A DNA stretch of 64,000 nucleotides from Thermoplasmatota archaeon (lineage in GTDB: Archaea > Thermoplasmatota > E2 > DHVEG-1): contig JAFGFQ010000045.1 of NCBI GenBank assembly GCA_016930995.1, forward strand, positions 1 through 64,000. The letters run 5' to 3'. A program made the position numbers and the translations under genes. The stretch's first letter is position 1; each line of letters starts with the position of its first letter. Shown piece after piece: positions 27,117-35,816 of the stretch. The notes beneath the pieces were generated by a model, which was given only the letters and a program-made list of their open reading frames with translations, had not been told where the DNA came from and searched no databases.

Positions 27117-28847
27117 TCACATCTCCTCTGGGGCAGAGATACCTAACAGTTCCAGAGCGTTACGAAGCACAATTGTTGTTGCGTTTACAAGTGCAAGTCG
27201 CGAGGAGCGAAGTTGCGCTTTTTCCTCAGAGAGTACAGGACAATCCCTGTAGAATTGATTAAAAACCGAAGCCACCTCAAATAAATAGTTCGCAATAACA
27301 TGTGGTTTACAATTCTGACATGCATCTTCGATGACAAGTGGAAAACGTGCGAGTTTTTTAACAAGAGCAATCTCTGAAACATGTGTTAAAAGCGTAGACT
27401 CAAAGTTAAGATCCTTGTTTGTAGCCTTTGAAAGAATGCTGGACGCTCTTGCGTGGGCGTACTGAACGAAGGGGACTGCGTTTCCTTCAAAATTCAATGC
27501 ATCTTCCCAGGTAAAAACAATGTCTTTTTCTGGTTGAACCTTTATAATATTGTAACGTAAAGAACCAATGCCGATAAGTTCTGCTATCGTCCTCATCTGT
27601 TGTTCTGTGAGTTCCTCAGATCTTCTTTTTTTTACTTCCTCATAGGCATGTTCAATGCATTCATCAATCAATTCATCGAGATACACAACACGACCTCGAC
27701 GTGTTGACATTTTACCTCCTGGGAGTGACACAAACGCGTAGAACACGATTTTTGGGAGAATCTTGGTATGGAGAAGTTCTAAAGCGACCCTAACTTGTTT
27801 TGCTTCCAGTTTATGATCTTCCCCAAGGACATTTATCAAGATATCTGCTTGATTTGCCTTCCATTGATGATACGCGATATCTCTTGTTGCGTATAAGGTT
27901 GTGCTATCACTTCGTAAGAAGAAAAATTTTGTGTTTCTTCCATGAATCCCAAAGGGTTCCATATCTATATACAATGCAGAATCCTGCTCACGACAGTAGG
28001 ATGTCTGTTTTAGCTCGTTTACCACACGGTCAACACTTTTATCATACATAAATGTCGACTCGGGTATATACGTATCAATGTGAACGTTAATTCGTTTGAG
28101 ACTTTGTTTTATTCCTTCAAGTACTGGCTCGTAGGCAGCTTGAATCATTTTAATGGTATTATGAGTACCTTTCTCTAATTGTTTAACGATTTTACCTATC
28201 TGTTCAGCGATGGCTCCATTGGACTCTAATTGCTCATTTGCTAACTGATAAAATCCAACCATTTGATGATCAGCCTTGTTGTAATCTGAGGGAGGTATTT
28301 TTTTTTGTTCGATATTATTTATACCCCATGCAAGAATTGCTACTTGCTTTCCCATATCGTCAAGATAGAACTGTGATTCAACAGTATATCCAGCTGCTTT
28401 ATAGATGCGTACGAGGGTATCTCCGATGATGGGATTTCGTGCTCGTCCTACATGCAAGGGACCATTTGGATTTGCTGAGGTATGTTCAATGATGACTTTT
28501 TTTTCCTTCTTTTCCAAATGTCCATAGGTCTCATTTTTTTCTAAAATTGACTGGAGCGTAGCTGATGTAAGATAGGTAGTGTTGATATGGAAATTGACGT
28601 ATCCGCCCTGTGACTCGATTTTCGAAACCCATTTTGTCTTTTTCAGCTTCTTTTCTATCTGTTTTGCAATGTCATTAGGTGATTTTTTTAGAATTGGTGC
28701 TAGTTGAAAACACGGAAATGCAAAATCCCCCATGTGTTCAGGAGGTATTTCGAGTTGAATTTCATAGGCGCTCGTGTAGTGTGCTATTGTTGTGTGTAAT
28801 TCTGTTAGAATTTCTTTCTTACACTCTTCAAGGGGATACATCATCAT
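27117..28847 (-). CDS. argS: Arginyl-tRNA synthetase
   Basis: 576 residues, class I synthetase. An N-terminal additional domain (about 1-110) precedes the catalytic domain with HTSANPNGPLHVGRARNP (HIGH variant HVGR) and GKMSTRRGRVVYLDE (KMSK variant). The DALR anticodon-binding domain ends the protein (CPVLSEEKAQLRSSRLALV). Complete in length for archaeal ArgRS. Starts at 28847, 28844 or 28841 are equally possible (MMMYPLEE). It is the enzyme that must charge the altered tRNA-Arg at 47625-47698. Confidence 0.95.
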   Translation of the reverse strand: MMMYPLEECKKEILTELHTTIAHYTSAYEIQLEIPPEHMGDFAFPCFQLAPILKKSPNDIAKQIEKKLKKTKWVSKIESQGGYVNFHINTTYLTSATLQSILEKNETYGHLEKKEKKVIIEHTSANPNGPLHVGRARNPIIGDTLVRIYKAAGYTVESQFYLDDMGKQVAILAWGINNIEQKKIPPSDYNKADHQMVGFYQLANEQLESNGAIAEQIGKIVKQLEKGTHNTIKMIQAAYEPVLEGIKQSLKRINVHIDTYIPESTFMYDKSVDRVVNELKQTSYCREQDSALYIDMEPFGIHGRNTKFFFLRSDSTTLYATRDIAYHQWKANQADILINVLGEDHKLEAKQVRVALELLHTKILPKIVFYAFVSLPGGKMSTRRGRVVYLDELIDECIEHAYEEVKKRRSEELTEQQMRTIAELIGIGSLRYNIIKVQPEKDIVFTWEDALNFEGNAVPFVQYAHARASSILSKATNKDLNFESTLLTHVSEIALVKKLARFPLVIEDACQNCKPHVIANYLFEVASVFNQFYRDCPVLSEEKAQLRSSRLALVNATTIVLRNALELLGISAPEEM

Positions 28848-29091
28848 TTGTGGGAATTATCAAGGTGTTATAAGGCTTTGTTCTTTCTTTTGCTCTTTTT
28901 TTTAAAAATGATTTATGAAATCAAAGGATTTGAACAGAAGAAATCCAATTTTTTTTTAAAAAAGGCAATATCGTATTTATAAACAAAAATTTTTTTCGAG
29001 GGTTTTTCATATTTCGTTGCATCGATAAAAAAAATCATCAATATTTATATGGTATGAACGTATTTCCAAATCTCAGTTGGGATGGGCTCGT

Positions 29092-29535
29092 ATGGCAAAA
29101 ACAATTGCACTCAAATTGAAGAGAGAGGAGGAATACATTATTGCACAATTCAATAAACAAGGGATAACAAATAGCGAGCTTTTAAGAAATGCTCTTCGTT
29201 TTTATTTTACTCATCTTCACACACTTACTCAAGATGATCAGTCAAAAAATATTTTCATAAGAAATGATCCTGCACGCTCAGATTTTTCTGTGTCTTTTTT
29301 TGAGTTAAAACAAGAATTGCAACAATTACGAGAACAGATGAAAGAGACACAAAGAAGCGTTCAAAATACAGTTGCAACACTTCAGAGACGATTGTATCTT
29401 CTCTCCGTCAACGACCCTCGTTCTCATCAACTACCGTTGCCTATCAAGTTTGATATCATTTATGATATACATCAACAGGTTGACGATTTCCTTAAAACTC
29501 GCTCAACAGAACAGGTTCCACGAGAGATTGTATAA
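29092..29535 (+). CDS. Putative ribbon-helix-helix-like regulator with coiled coil
   Basis: 147 residues from ATG 29092; a TTG in frame at 29077 is less likely. A TATA box (TATTTATAT, 29042-29050) lies upstream at suitable distance. The N-terminus MAKTIALKLKREEEYIIAQF followed by GITNSELLRNALRFYFTHL resembles a ribbon-helix-helix DNA-binding unit. Residues about 70-105 (ELKQELQQLREQMKETQRSV) form a coiled coil. No family name can be given; a small transcription regulator is the best guess. Confidence 0.6.
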   Translation: MAKTIALKLKREEEYIIAQFNKQGITNSELLRNALRFYFTHLHTLTQDDQSKNIFIRNDPARSDFSVSFFELKQELQQLREQMKETQRSVQNTVATLQRRLYLLSVNDPRSHQLPLPIKFDIIYDIHQQVDDFLKTRSTEQVPREIV

Positions 29536-29541
29536 TCCCAA

Positions 29542-29916
29542 TTAGGAAGCTGTAATGAAATATCCTTTAACAATATGTAACAACTGTCGAGTGTCAAATG
29601 GTTTCGTGATATAATTTTTTATGTATTGTTTCAAATCATCAAATTTCCAATCACATTCATCCTTAGCCGATATCATCGAGATGATATTTCCTTTATTCAA
29701 GCCCTTCGTCACTATTTCACGAATTGTACTCCAACCATCCATATGCGGCATCATGATATCCACGAGGATGACACCTTTAAATCCGTTTTCAAGTTCCTCG
29801 ATACAATCCTTCCCACAGGGAACCGTATAGACTTCAAATCCTTCAGGTTCAAAGAGCTCTCGGATCGTAATAAGAATGTCAGGATCATCATCCACAATCA
29901 TAATCTTTTTTTGCAT
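29542..29916 (-). CDS. CheY-like response regulator (receiver domain only)
   Basis: About 124 residues from ATG 29916; an in-frame ATG at 29937 adds seven residues. KKIMIVDDDPDILITIRELF, VILVDIMMPHMDGWS (phospho-acceptor Asp), SMISAK and YITKPFDTRQLL are receiver-domain motifs. There is no output domain and no neighbouring kinase; the orphan kinases at 6465 and the PAS protein at 61493 are possible partners within the window. It ends 7 bases from the convergent gene at 29092. Confidence 0.9.
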   Translation of the reverse strand: MQKKIMIVDDDPDILITIRELFEPEGFEVYTVPCGKDCIEELENGFKGVILVDIMMPHMDGWSTIREIVTKGLNKGNIISMISAKDECDWKFDDLKQYIKNYITKPFDTRQLLHIVKGYFITAS

Positions 29917-30029
29917 CCGTATCCAAAAGCGAAACATATTCTATTGATATTAACTTTTTGTTTTTCTGTAACAAAACTACTCTTTTTACTTCGTTTATTA
30001 TAAGGAAAAACAACAAAACCGTGGTCTTT

Positions 30030-30284
30030 TTAAGAAATCATCGGGTCAAAAGCATCTCGTTTTTCACTGGTTTGTGCTTGTTCCCGTCCGTTTAACCGTT
30101 TCGCGATTTGAAATAAAAAGTTCTTTTCTACTGTTTCAACTTGTCGTTTGCTAAGATTTGTCTTCCGTATTAATATTTCTCCTTTCTCGTTGATGACTTC
30201 AATGATTCCCTTCTCTGGGTCCGATATAACTTTAAAGATTTTTCCTTTTGTCTGAAGCCAAACCCAGATATGTTCACTTGTCAT
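30030..30284 (-). CDS. Small protein of an unnamed family (copy 1)
   Basis: 84 residues. It aligns along nearly its whole length with the protein at 34160: EHIWVWLQTKGKIFKVISDP, then EILIRKTNLSKRQVETVEKN against IILRRTGLTKQQVKTIEMIF. The first 45 residues look like a short beta sheet, and the TNLSKRQVETVEKNF segment like a helix with helix-turn-helix character. Not recognised as a known family. It lies between a receiver protein gene and a surface-protein gene. Confidence 0.65.
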   Translation of the reverse strand: MTSEHIWVWLQTKGKIFKVISDPEKGIIEVINEKGEILIRKTNLSKRQVETVEKNFLFQIAKRLNGREQAQTSEKRDAFDPMIS

Positions 30285-30477
30285 AACTATTCCTTGTATT
30301 AAATAATTTTAAGTTATTTTGTCAGTATATAAACATTCCGACAAAATCAAAGGAGATACCGTTCGGAACAATGTTCTGCGTGATAATTTCACTCTGACAC
30401 ATTAACACCGTACTTTTATATAGCATGAAAAAGAAAAAATGACACGGTAATAGTTGAGAGATGGAAAGGGATAAAAG

Positions 30478-32370
30478 ATGATCTGTGGAAAGATAAGTAG
30501 AGTAATCATTCTACATTTACTTCTCATAGGCGTGATAGGACAGTACTTCCTCATCGACACGTCCGAAGCCATAGGAACAACCATCTATGTAGATGATAGT
30601 AATACTGTTGGACCATGGAACGGAACACAAAACTACCCTTACAGAACCATTCAGGAAGCAGTGACTATTGCCAATGCTGGTGACATTATTTTTGTTTCGA
30701 CTGGCACTTACAATGAGAACCTTGTGATTACAAAAGATTTAACGATTACTGGAGAAAACAAAGAAACAACATTCATCGACGGAGGCGGGGCAAGTCATGT
30801 CATTAGGGCGCTTGGAACAGTCGATAATAAAATTCAGGTTTCCCTCATGGATTTTACGATTCGTAACGCTGGTGGCGGTGGTAATGACTGTATTCACTTT
30901 TCCTACATTACGATCAGTACGATTTCGCGTAATAAAGTAATAAACAGCCTAGAAGGAGAAGGAATTTCCCTTGATCATTGTCAGGGTCTGCTGATTTGTA
31001 ACAACACCATTGACAACAATAAAATCGTAGGAATTACCTTGGCTGAATCAGAGCAGAATATCATCGAACATAACATGATTCAAAATAATCAAAAGGGAAT
31101 TCAGCTTGGTTTTAGTACAAACAATCAAATACGAAGCAACACCATTTACTCAAACAGTGTCTATGGAGTATATGTCACTCAATCATCAAGTAATACCTTT
31201 ACCCAAAATGATTTTGTTGGCAACAATCAGAACACACAGGATTTGTCAACGAATAGTTGGAGTGCAAACAATAAAGGAAATTATTGGGATGATTATAACA
31301 AATACGATAATAACAGTGACGGTATCGGAGATACGCCTTATATTATCCCTGGAGGTACCAATGTGGATGATTATCCACTAGGGTATTTTAAACAACCTGG
31401 ACAACCTGGTGGGGGAAACCAACCACCCATTGCCGTTTCCTTATCCGTTTCAAAAACGTCAGCAGTTTTCAATGAAACGATAGCATTCTCTGGAGAGGGA
31501 ATCGATACAGATGGATATATTGATGGATACCATTGGCGGTCAAATCTTGATGGAACATTAGGCATGCAACAGTCATTTAGTATCTCTACCCTCTCACTCG
31601 GCACGCATACGATTTATTTCAAAGTCATGGATGATGATGCTGCATGGTCAACAGAAAAAACAACAACTCTTACCATTGCTGCTTCAACGAACCAAGCACC
31701 TATCGCGTATATCGATGAAATTGCACCAAACCCGGCAAAACAAGGGGACGTAGTAATTTTCCGTGGACATGGAGTAGATAATGATGGTGTGATTACCGCT
31801 TATAAATGGTTGTCAAGTAAAGATGGAGTCATTAGTACATCCTCATCATTTCTTCGAGCGAATCTCTCCTGTGGGACGCATACTATTTACTTTCAAGTAA
31901 AAGATAACACCGAATGGTCCGCACAAGTAACGATTTCCCTTACAATTGAACAAAATGGGTCCTCCGGAAACCCTGGAAATCAGGCACCAATTGCAGTAAT
32001 TGGTGGCCCGTATACTGGGAAAGTCAATGACATCATCACTTTTGATGGGTCTGGGAGTTATGATGCGGAAGGAACCATTGTCGCGTACTGGACTTTTGGT
32101 GACAATATAACAGGGGAGGGTCTTACATCAACTCATACGTACACCTCACCGGGTACCTACGTGGTAACACTTACCGTAGTCGACGAGGATGGTGTAAGTT
32201 CAACATCTTCAACATCTGCTGTTATTGCGTATTCGTCTTCAGAGGGGATTGCTTTTGAGGGGATTTCTATCTTAGATTTTGAAATTCCGTTCCCTGTTCT
32301 CATGATTATGGTTGCTTTACTAGCAGTCGGACTTGTTATTGGTTTTATTTACAAAATACAAAGACGGTAG
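30478..32370 (+). CDS. Surface protein: NosD-type beta-helix, Ig-like and PKD domains, C-terminal membrane anchor
   Basis: 630 residues. The signal region is followed by TIYVDDSNTVGPWNGTQNYP, a common opening for archaeal beta-helix proteins. NosD/PbH1 repeats span about 45-300 (NIIEHNMIQNNQKGIQLGF; GNYWDDYNKYDNNSDGIGD). Two Ig-like domains contain IDTDGYIDGYHWRSNLDG and GVDNDGVITAYKWLSS, then a PKD domain (GGPYTGKVNDIITFDGSGS, TFGDNITGEGLTSTHTYTSP). A single C-terminal helix (PVLMIMVALLAVGLVIGFI) and basic tail anchor it outside the cell. AAAGGG precedes ATG 30478. Confidence 0.85.
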   Translation: MICGKISRVIILHLLLIGVIGQYFLIDTSEAIGTTIYVDDSNTVGPWNGTQNYPYRTIQEAVTIANAGDIIFVSTGTYNENLVITKDLTITGENKETTFIDGGGASHVIRALGTVDNKIQVSLMDFTIRNAGGGGNDCIHFSYITISTISRNKVINSLEGEGISLDHCQGLLICNNTIDNNKIVGITLAESEQNIIEHNMIQNNQKGIQLGFSTNNQIRSNTIYSNSVYGVYVTQSSSNTFTQNDFVGNNQNTQDLSTNSWSANNKGNYWDDYNKYDNNSDGIGDTPYIIPGGTNVDDYPLGYFKQPGQPGGGNQPPIAVSLSVSKTSAVFNETIAFSGEGIDTDGYIDGYHWRSNLDGTLGMQQSFSISTLSLGTHTIYFKVMDDDAAWSTEKTTTLTIAASTNQAPIAYIDEIAPNPAKQGDVVIFRGHGVDNDGVITAYKWLSSKDGVISTSSSFLRANLSCGTHTIYFQVKDNTEWSAQVTISLTIEQNGSSGNPGNQAPIAVIGGPYTGKVNDIITFDGSGSYDAEGTIVAYWTFGDNITGEGLTSTHTYTSPGTYVVTLTVVDEDGVSSTSSTSAVIAYSSSEGIAFEGISILDFEIPFPVLMIMVALLAVGLVIGFIYKIQRR

Positions 32371-32463
32371 GATTATAATTTGTCTAAGTTCGATGGAACT
32401 GAAGAGAAACGAGAGACAAAAAAATATAAGTGTTAGAGACGATATATGGGCCCGGTCGGAGAG

Positions 32464-33327
32464 ATGAAAAAAAGAATATTTGGGATGCAGAATCAAGCTG
32501 TTGCAGGAGTTATCGAAGCACTCCTTATGGTCGCCCTCGTATCGATTGTCCTTTCAGTTATCCAATTAGTCTACATTCCAGAGGTAATGGAGCAGAGGGA
32601 AGCAGAACATATGGATCAAGCGTCCAACCAGTTCTCCGCATTAAAATCAATGATTGACCTTCAGGGTATGACGCAGTCATCTGCGCCTATCTCCTCTATG
32701 CTTACCTTGGGGAGTAGAGATTTACCTTATTTTATCACTGCAAAAGCTTTTGGTCTTGTCAGTGTCGAAGAGTCCCCTTCGTTTAAAATTTCTCTTCTCC
32801 CGCCCCCGGGGTCTCTTCCATCTGGAGTCGTTCCATTAACTTCTATTCAATATGATGCGGATAATTCCTATTTCGTTGATCAAACATATATCTTAGAAGG
32901 AGGAGCTTTGATCGTGAAACAACCTGATGGAATACCAGTGATGAGATCAGATCCTTCTATTTCTTCGGTGAATAACACAAATTCAATCGATATTCATTTT
33001 GACCTTACTCATATCATGGCGATGCCTGGAAAAAATTTGACGAGCGGAGAGGGTAATTGTTTTATTCGAACCAATTATTCGAATAACCGAACTCATGTAA
33101 ATACCATTCAACCTGGTGGATATATTCGTATTTACTCTGAGTATCTACCCGCCTGGAATGAGTCATTACATGATCTCCTTGGTATTTATGCAGTAAACGG
33201 GTACATAGCTATTAATGTAAATTCTGGGCAAAATTATGTTGAAATTACTCCGGGAACAAAGGATATAATACTTCAACTGAATGTTATCGATATTTATGTT
33301 CAAATCGGTCAAGGCTGGATTCTTTAG
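32464..33327 (+). CDS. Pilin-like membrane-anchored extracellular protein
   Basis: 287 residues from ATG 32464; the ATG at 32446 is only 16-24 bases from an AAATATAAG box (32422-32430), so the later start is preferred. After a short basic segment (MKKRIFGMQNQAVAGVIEAL) comes a hydrophobic helix MVALVSIVLSVIQLVYI, the layout of class III signal/pilin-like proteins of archaea. The rest is a beta-rich extracellular domain with Asn-Xaa-Ser/Thr sites. It precedes a KaiC/FlaH-type ATPase by 59 bases on the same strand. Type IV pilus or surface-anchoring roles are inferred. Confidence 0.6.
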   Translation: MKKRIFGMQNQAVAGVIEALLMVALVSIVLSVIQLVYIPEVMEQREAEHMDQASNQFSALKSMIDLQGMTQSSAPISSMLTLGSRDLPYFITAKAFGLVSVEESPSFKISLLPPPGSLPSGVVPLTSIQYDADNSYFVDQTYILEGGALIVKQPDGIPVMRSDPSISSVNNTNSIDIHFDLTHIMAMPGKNLTSGEGNCFIRTNYSNNRTHVNTIQPGGYIRIYSEYLPAWNESLHDLLGIYAVNGYIAINVNSGQNYVEITPGTKDIILQLNVIDIYVQIGQGWIL

Positions 33328-33386
33328 ATTGTATGGAATTTTAGGAATCTCTTATTGAGGAGTATAAAAACGAGAGCGATTTTCCC

Positions 33387-34169
33387 ATGGCTGATATAAA
33401 GCCTGAAACGAAAAAAGAAGAAGAGCAAATACTGAAAACTTCCATCCCTGGGTTTGATGATTTATTTGCTGAAGGTGGCATCCCAAAACGAAATTCTGTG
33501 TTAGTTGCAGGTGGGACAGGGACTGGGAAAAGCACGTTTTGTCGGCAGATCTGTTATAATTTGGTGTCTCAAGGGCGACACTGCATGTATGTGAGTTTTG
33601 AGGAAAGTCTTGAAAAGATTGAGCGGAGCATGGCTTCATTTGGTTGGAACGCGAAGAAATATGTCGATTCTGGTCATCTCCTCATTCAGAAGATTAACCC
33701 GCTTGATATTCTACGGATGAAGTTCGGTTCTGTAAGTGGGTCCGGTTCTGCGACAGAATTATCCTATAAAATCAAGCCATTGATTATCCCGAAGGATTTT
33801 AATCCAGAGATCATCGTCGTCGATTCGTTAACTGCTATTATCTCTGCGTCTATAAGCAAAGAGAAGAATTATCGGGTATATTTGCAGCAGTTGTTTAATT
33901 TCTTTGAGGAAACTGGAGCGACTTCGTTTCTGATTACAGAGACAGAACCTATCCCAACTCGATTTAGTGATACCGGGATTGAGGAATTTTTGGCTGATGG
34001 GATATTGGTTGTGTATAATATTCAGCGTGGTGATCGTCGGGAGAATGCTATTGAAGTGCTTAAAATGCGATATTCGAATCATCAGAAGAGAGTTTTTTCC
34101 ATGGATATTTCAAACCAAGGGATAAAGGTGTATCCTGAGCGGCAGGTCTTACTACCTCTCTATAAATAA
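33387..34169 (+). CDS. KaiC-like RecA-superfamily ATPase
   Basis: 260 residues, single KaiC domain. TSIPGFDDLFAEGGIPKRNS leads to Walker A GGTGTGKST (about residues 48-56); the Walker B segment is PEIIVVDSLTAI; the KaiC end motif LKMRYSNHQKRVFSMDI is present, as is FEESLEKIERSMASFGW. Archaeal KaiC-like proteins act in signal transduction, often with kinases and receivers, and FlaH is a relative in archaella. It follows the pilin-like gene and converges with the small protein at 34160, overlapping it by 10 bases. Confidence 0.88.
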   Translation: MADIKPETKKEEEQILKTSIPGFDDLFAEGGIPKRNSVLVAGGTGTGKSTFCRQICYNLVSQGRHCMYVSFEESLEKIERSMASFGWNAKKYVDSGHLLIQKINPLDILRMKFGSVSGSGSATELSYKIKPLIIPKDFNPEIIVVDSLTAIISASISKEKNYRVYLQQLFNFFEETGATSFLITETEPIPTRFSDTGIEEFLADGILVVYNIQRGDRRENAIEVLKMRYSNHQKRVFSMDISNQGIKVYPERQVLLPLYK

Positions 34170-34387
34170 GTGAATGGTTCCTTGCGGTCTCCTACCTTGT
34201 TTAGTGCGTATGCGGCAAAGATCATTTCAATGGTTTTGACTTGTTGTTTTGTCAATCCGGTGCGTCGTAGAATGATGTTGTCACATTCGTCATAAATTGA
34301 GATGGTGCCTGATTCTTTGTTTGATATTGCTTTCAGAATCCTGTTGTTTTGCACCCAAATCCAGATTTTAATGTCCTTGGCTGTCAT
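34160..34387 (-). CDS. Small protein of an unnamed family (copy 2)
   Basis: 75 residues from ATG 34387; a TTG in frame at 34396 is less likely, and an A/T-rich TATA-like stretch at about 34410-34425 fits a nearly leaderless start. KIWIWVQNNRILKAISNKES and RTGLTKQQVKTIEMIFAAYA match the protein at 30030. Its stop overlaps the 3' end of the KaiC-like gene on the other strand. Situated between two KaiC-like genes, it may be linked to that signalling module. Function unknown. Confidence 0.62.
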   Translation of the reverse strand: MTAKDIKIWIWVQNNRILKAISNKESGTISIYDECDNIILRRTGLTKQQVKTIEMIFAAYALNKVGDRKEPFTYL

Positions 34388-34557
34388 GGTATTCAATCTC
34401 TGTGATCTCTATAATATATTTATTCTTATAAATATATAAATATTTTCATAAATGTTAATATACTAAAAAGAAACCATGTCAATAATAATCATGCATATTG
34501 AAAGGGAAACGATAAATTAATTATATACGCATACTTATACCTCCTCGAGGGTGGATA

Positions 34558-35316
34558 ATGGCACTCATCCAAACAGATAATAAAATGACAGTGGGAAAAA
34601 TAGCACGAGTAAAAACAGGTATCAAGGGACTTGATGAATTACTCCAAGGGGGTCTTCCAAAGGAAAGCATCACCCTTGTTTCCGGTCCGCCTGGAAGCGG
34701 AAAATCAATCTTCTGTTATCAATTCATCGCAAAAGGTATCGAAGAGGGAGAGAAATGCCTCTACCTCACTCTTGATAAAAAAATCGAAGGATTACTACTC
34801 CAAGCAACGGAACTCGGACTTAATTTTGATTCAGCAATCCAGAGCGGACAAGTCAAATTTTTATTCCTCAACATCAACAAAAAACTCATTTACGAAAGCA
34901 TGATTAACGAGATACTCTCTGGGAATTACAACCGGGTTGTCCTTGACTCCATCACACCATTATCTGAAATGCCCATCTACATCAACAATCCTGATTTTAC
35001 CAGCGAGGTCGACAACATCGATCATGATGAAATGACCTCGGGAAATTTTCCTGTTCGGCGGTTACATCTCCACTACATCATGAACGCATTGGAAACAGCA
35101 AAATGCACCTCTGTGGTCACCTCTGAATTACCATCAGGATCAACGAATTACTCCCGTGATGGGCTCTCAGAATTCCTTGCTGATGGTGTCATCATCCTTA
35201 GTCTCGACCCGACAATGGACCGACGCAAACTTGCAGTCATGAAAATGAGAAGCACCAAACACACGCTCAAACCACAGAATATTGAAATTACCAAAGGCGG
35301 TATGCAAATAGTCTAA
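34558..35316 (+). CDS. KaiC-like RecA-superfamily ATPase
   Basis: 252 residues, single KaiC domain: RVKTGIKGLDELLQGGLPKE, Walker A GPPGSGKSIFC (about residues 43-53), YLTLDKKIEGLLLQATELGL, Walker B-like NRVVLDSITPLSEM, and LAVMKMRSTKHTLKPQNIEI near the end. It differs considerably from the KaiC-like protein 0.4 kb upstream, so it is not a recent duplicate. GAGGGTGG precedes the ATG and TTATATAC (about 34519) could be its TATA box. The methyltransferase gene follows after 5 bases. Confidence 0.9.
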   Translation: MALIQTDNKMTVGKIARVKTGIKGLDELLQGGLPKESITLVSGPPGSGKSIFCYQFIAKGIEEGEKCLYLTLDKKIEGLLLQATELGLNFDSAIQSGQVKFLFLNINKKLIYESMINEILSGNYNRVVLDSITPLSEMPIYINNPDFTSEVDNIDHDEMTSGNFPVRRLHLHYIMNALETAKCTSVVTSELPSGSTNYSRDGLSEFLADGVIILSLDPTMDRRKLAVMKMRSTKHTLKPQNIEITKGGMQIV

Positions 35317-35321
35317 GAAAC

Positions 35322-35789
35322 ATGTTTCATTATACCCCCCCAAAAGAGCTCCGAGCGCTTTTCATCATCCATTATGCACCCTTACTCCTAATCATCCTTC
35401 TGGGGCCATTGACCGCATACTATGGGGTCTGGGAAATGCCGTTGCCACGACTGTTTACCATCATTCTTGGTTGTGCGGTCTTCCTTCTTGGGACCTTTGT
35501 CTATTTCAAATGGGAGATTTTCTGGCAGAGAACCTATAAAGGACAACTTGTCACTGGTGGTATCTTTCAATATATCCGGCATCCTCATTACACATCGGTG
35601 CTTATCGTTGGATTTGGCCTTGCGCTATTTTTCTATTCAATTCTTGCGCTTGCCATCGCAATAATCGCCATTCCAATAATGATCTGGAGCATTTTTGATG
35701 AGGAAAAAATATTGATACAACAGTACGGGGAACCGTATAAAGAATATATGAAAAAGGTTCCTTGGAGAATAATTCCAAGGATTTTTTGA
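35322..35789 (+). CDS. Isoprenylcysteine carboxyl methyltransferase-like membrane protein
   Basis: 155 residues with four to five membrane helices. The ICMT/PEMT signature is clear: TGGIFQYIRHPHYTSVLIVG (SAM-binding RHPxY) and DEEKILIQQYGEPYKEYMKK (catalytic EE and the PYxxY end). The family methylates membrane-associated substrates such as prenyl-cysteines or phospholipids. The substrate is not known here. It starts 5 bases after the KaiC-like gene and is probably co-transcribed. Confidence 0.85.
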   Translation: MFHYTPPKELRALFIIHYAPLLLIILLGPLTAYYGVWEMPLPRLFTIILGCAVFLLGTFVYFKWEIFWQRTYKGQLVTGGIFQYIRHPHYTSVLIVGFGLALFFYSILALAIAIIAIPIMIWSIFDEEKILIQQYGEPYKEYMKKVPWRIIPRIF

Positions 35790-35816
35790 TTCTGCTCCTA
35801 TTCATCAAAAAGGGAT

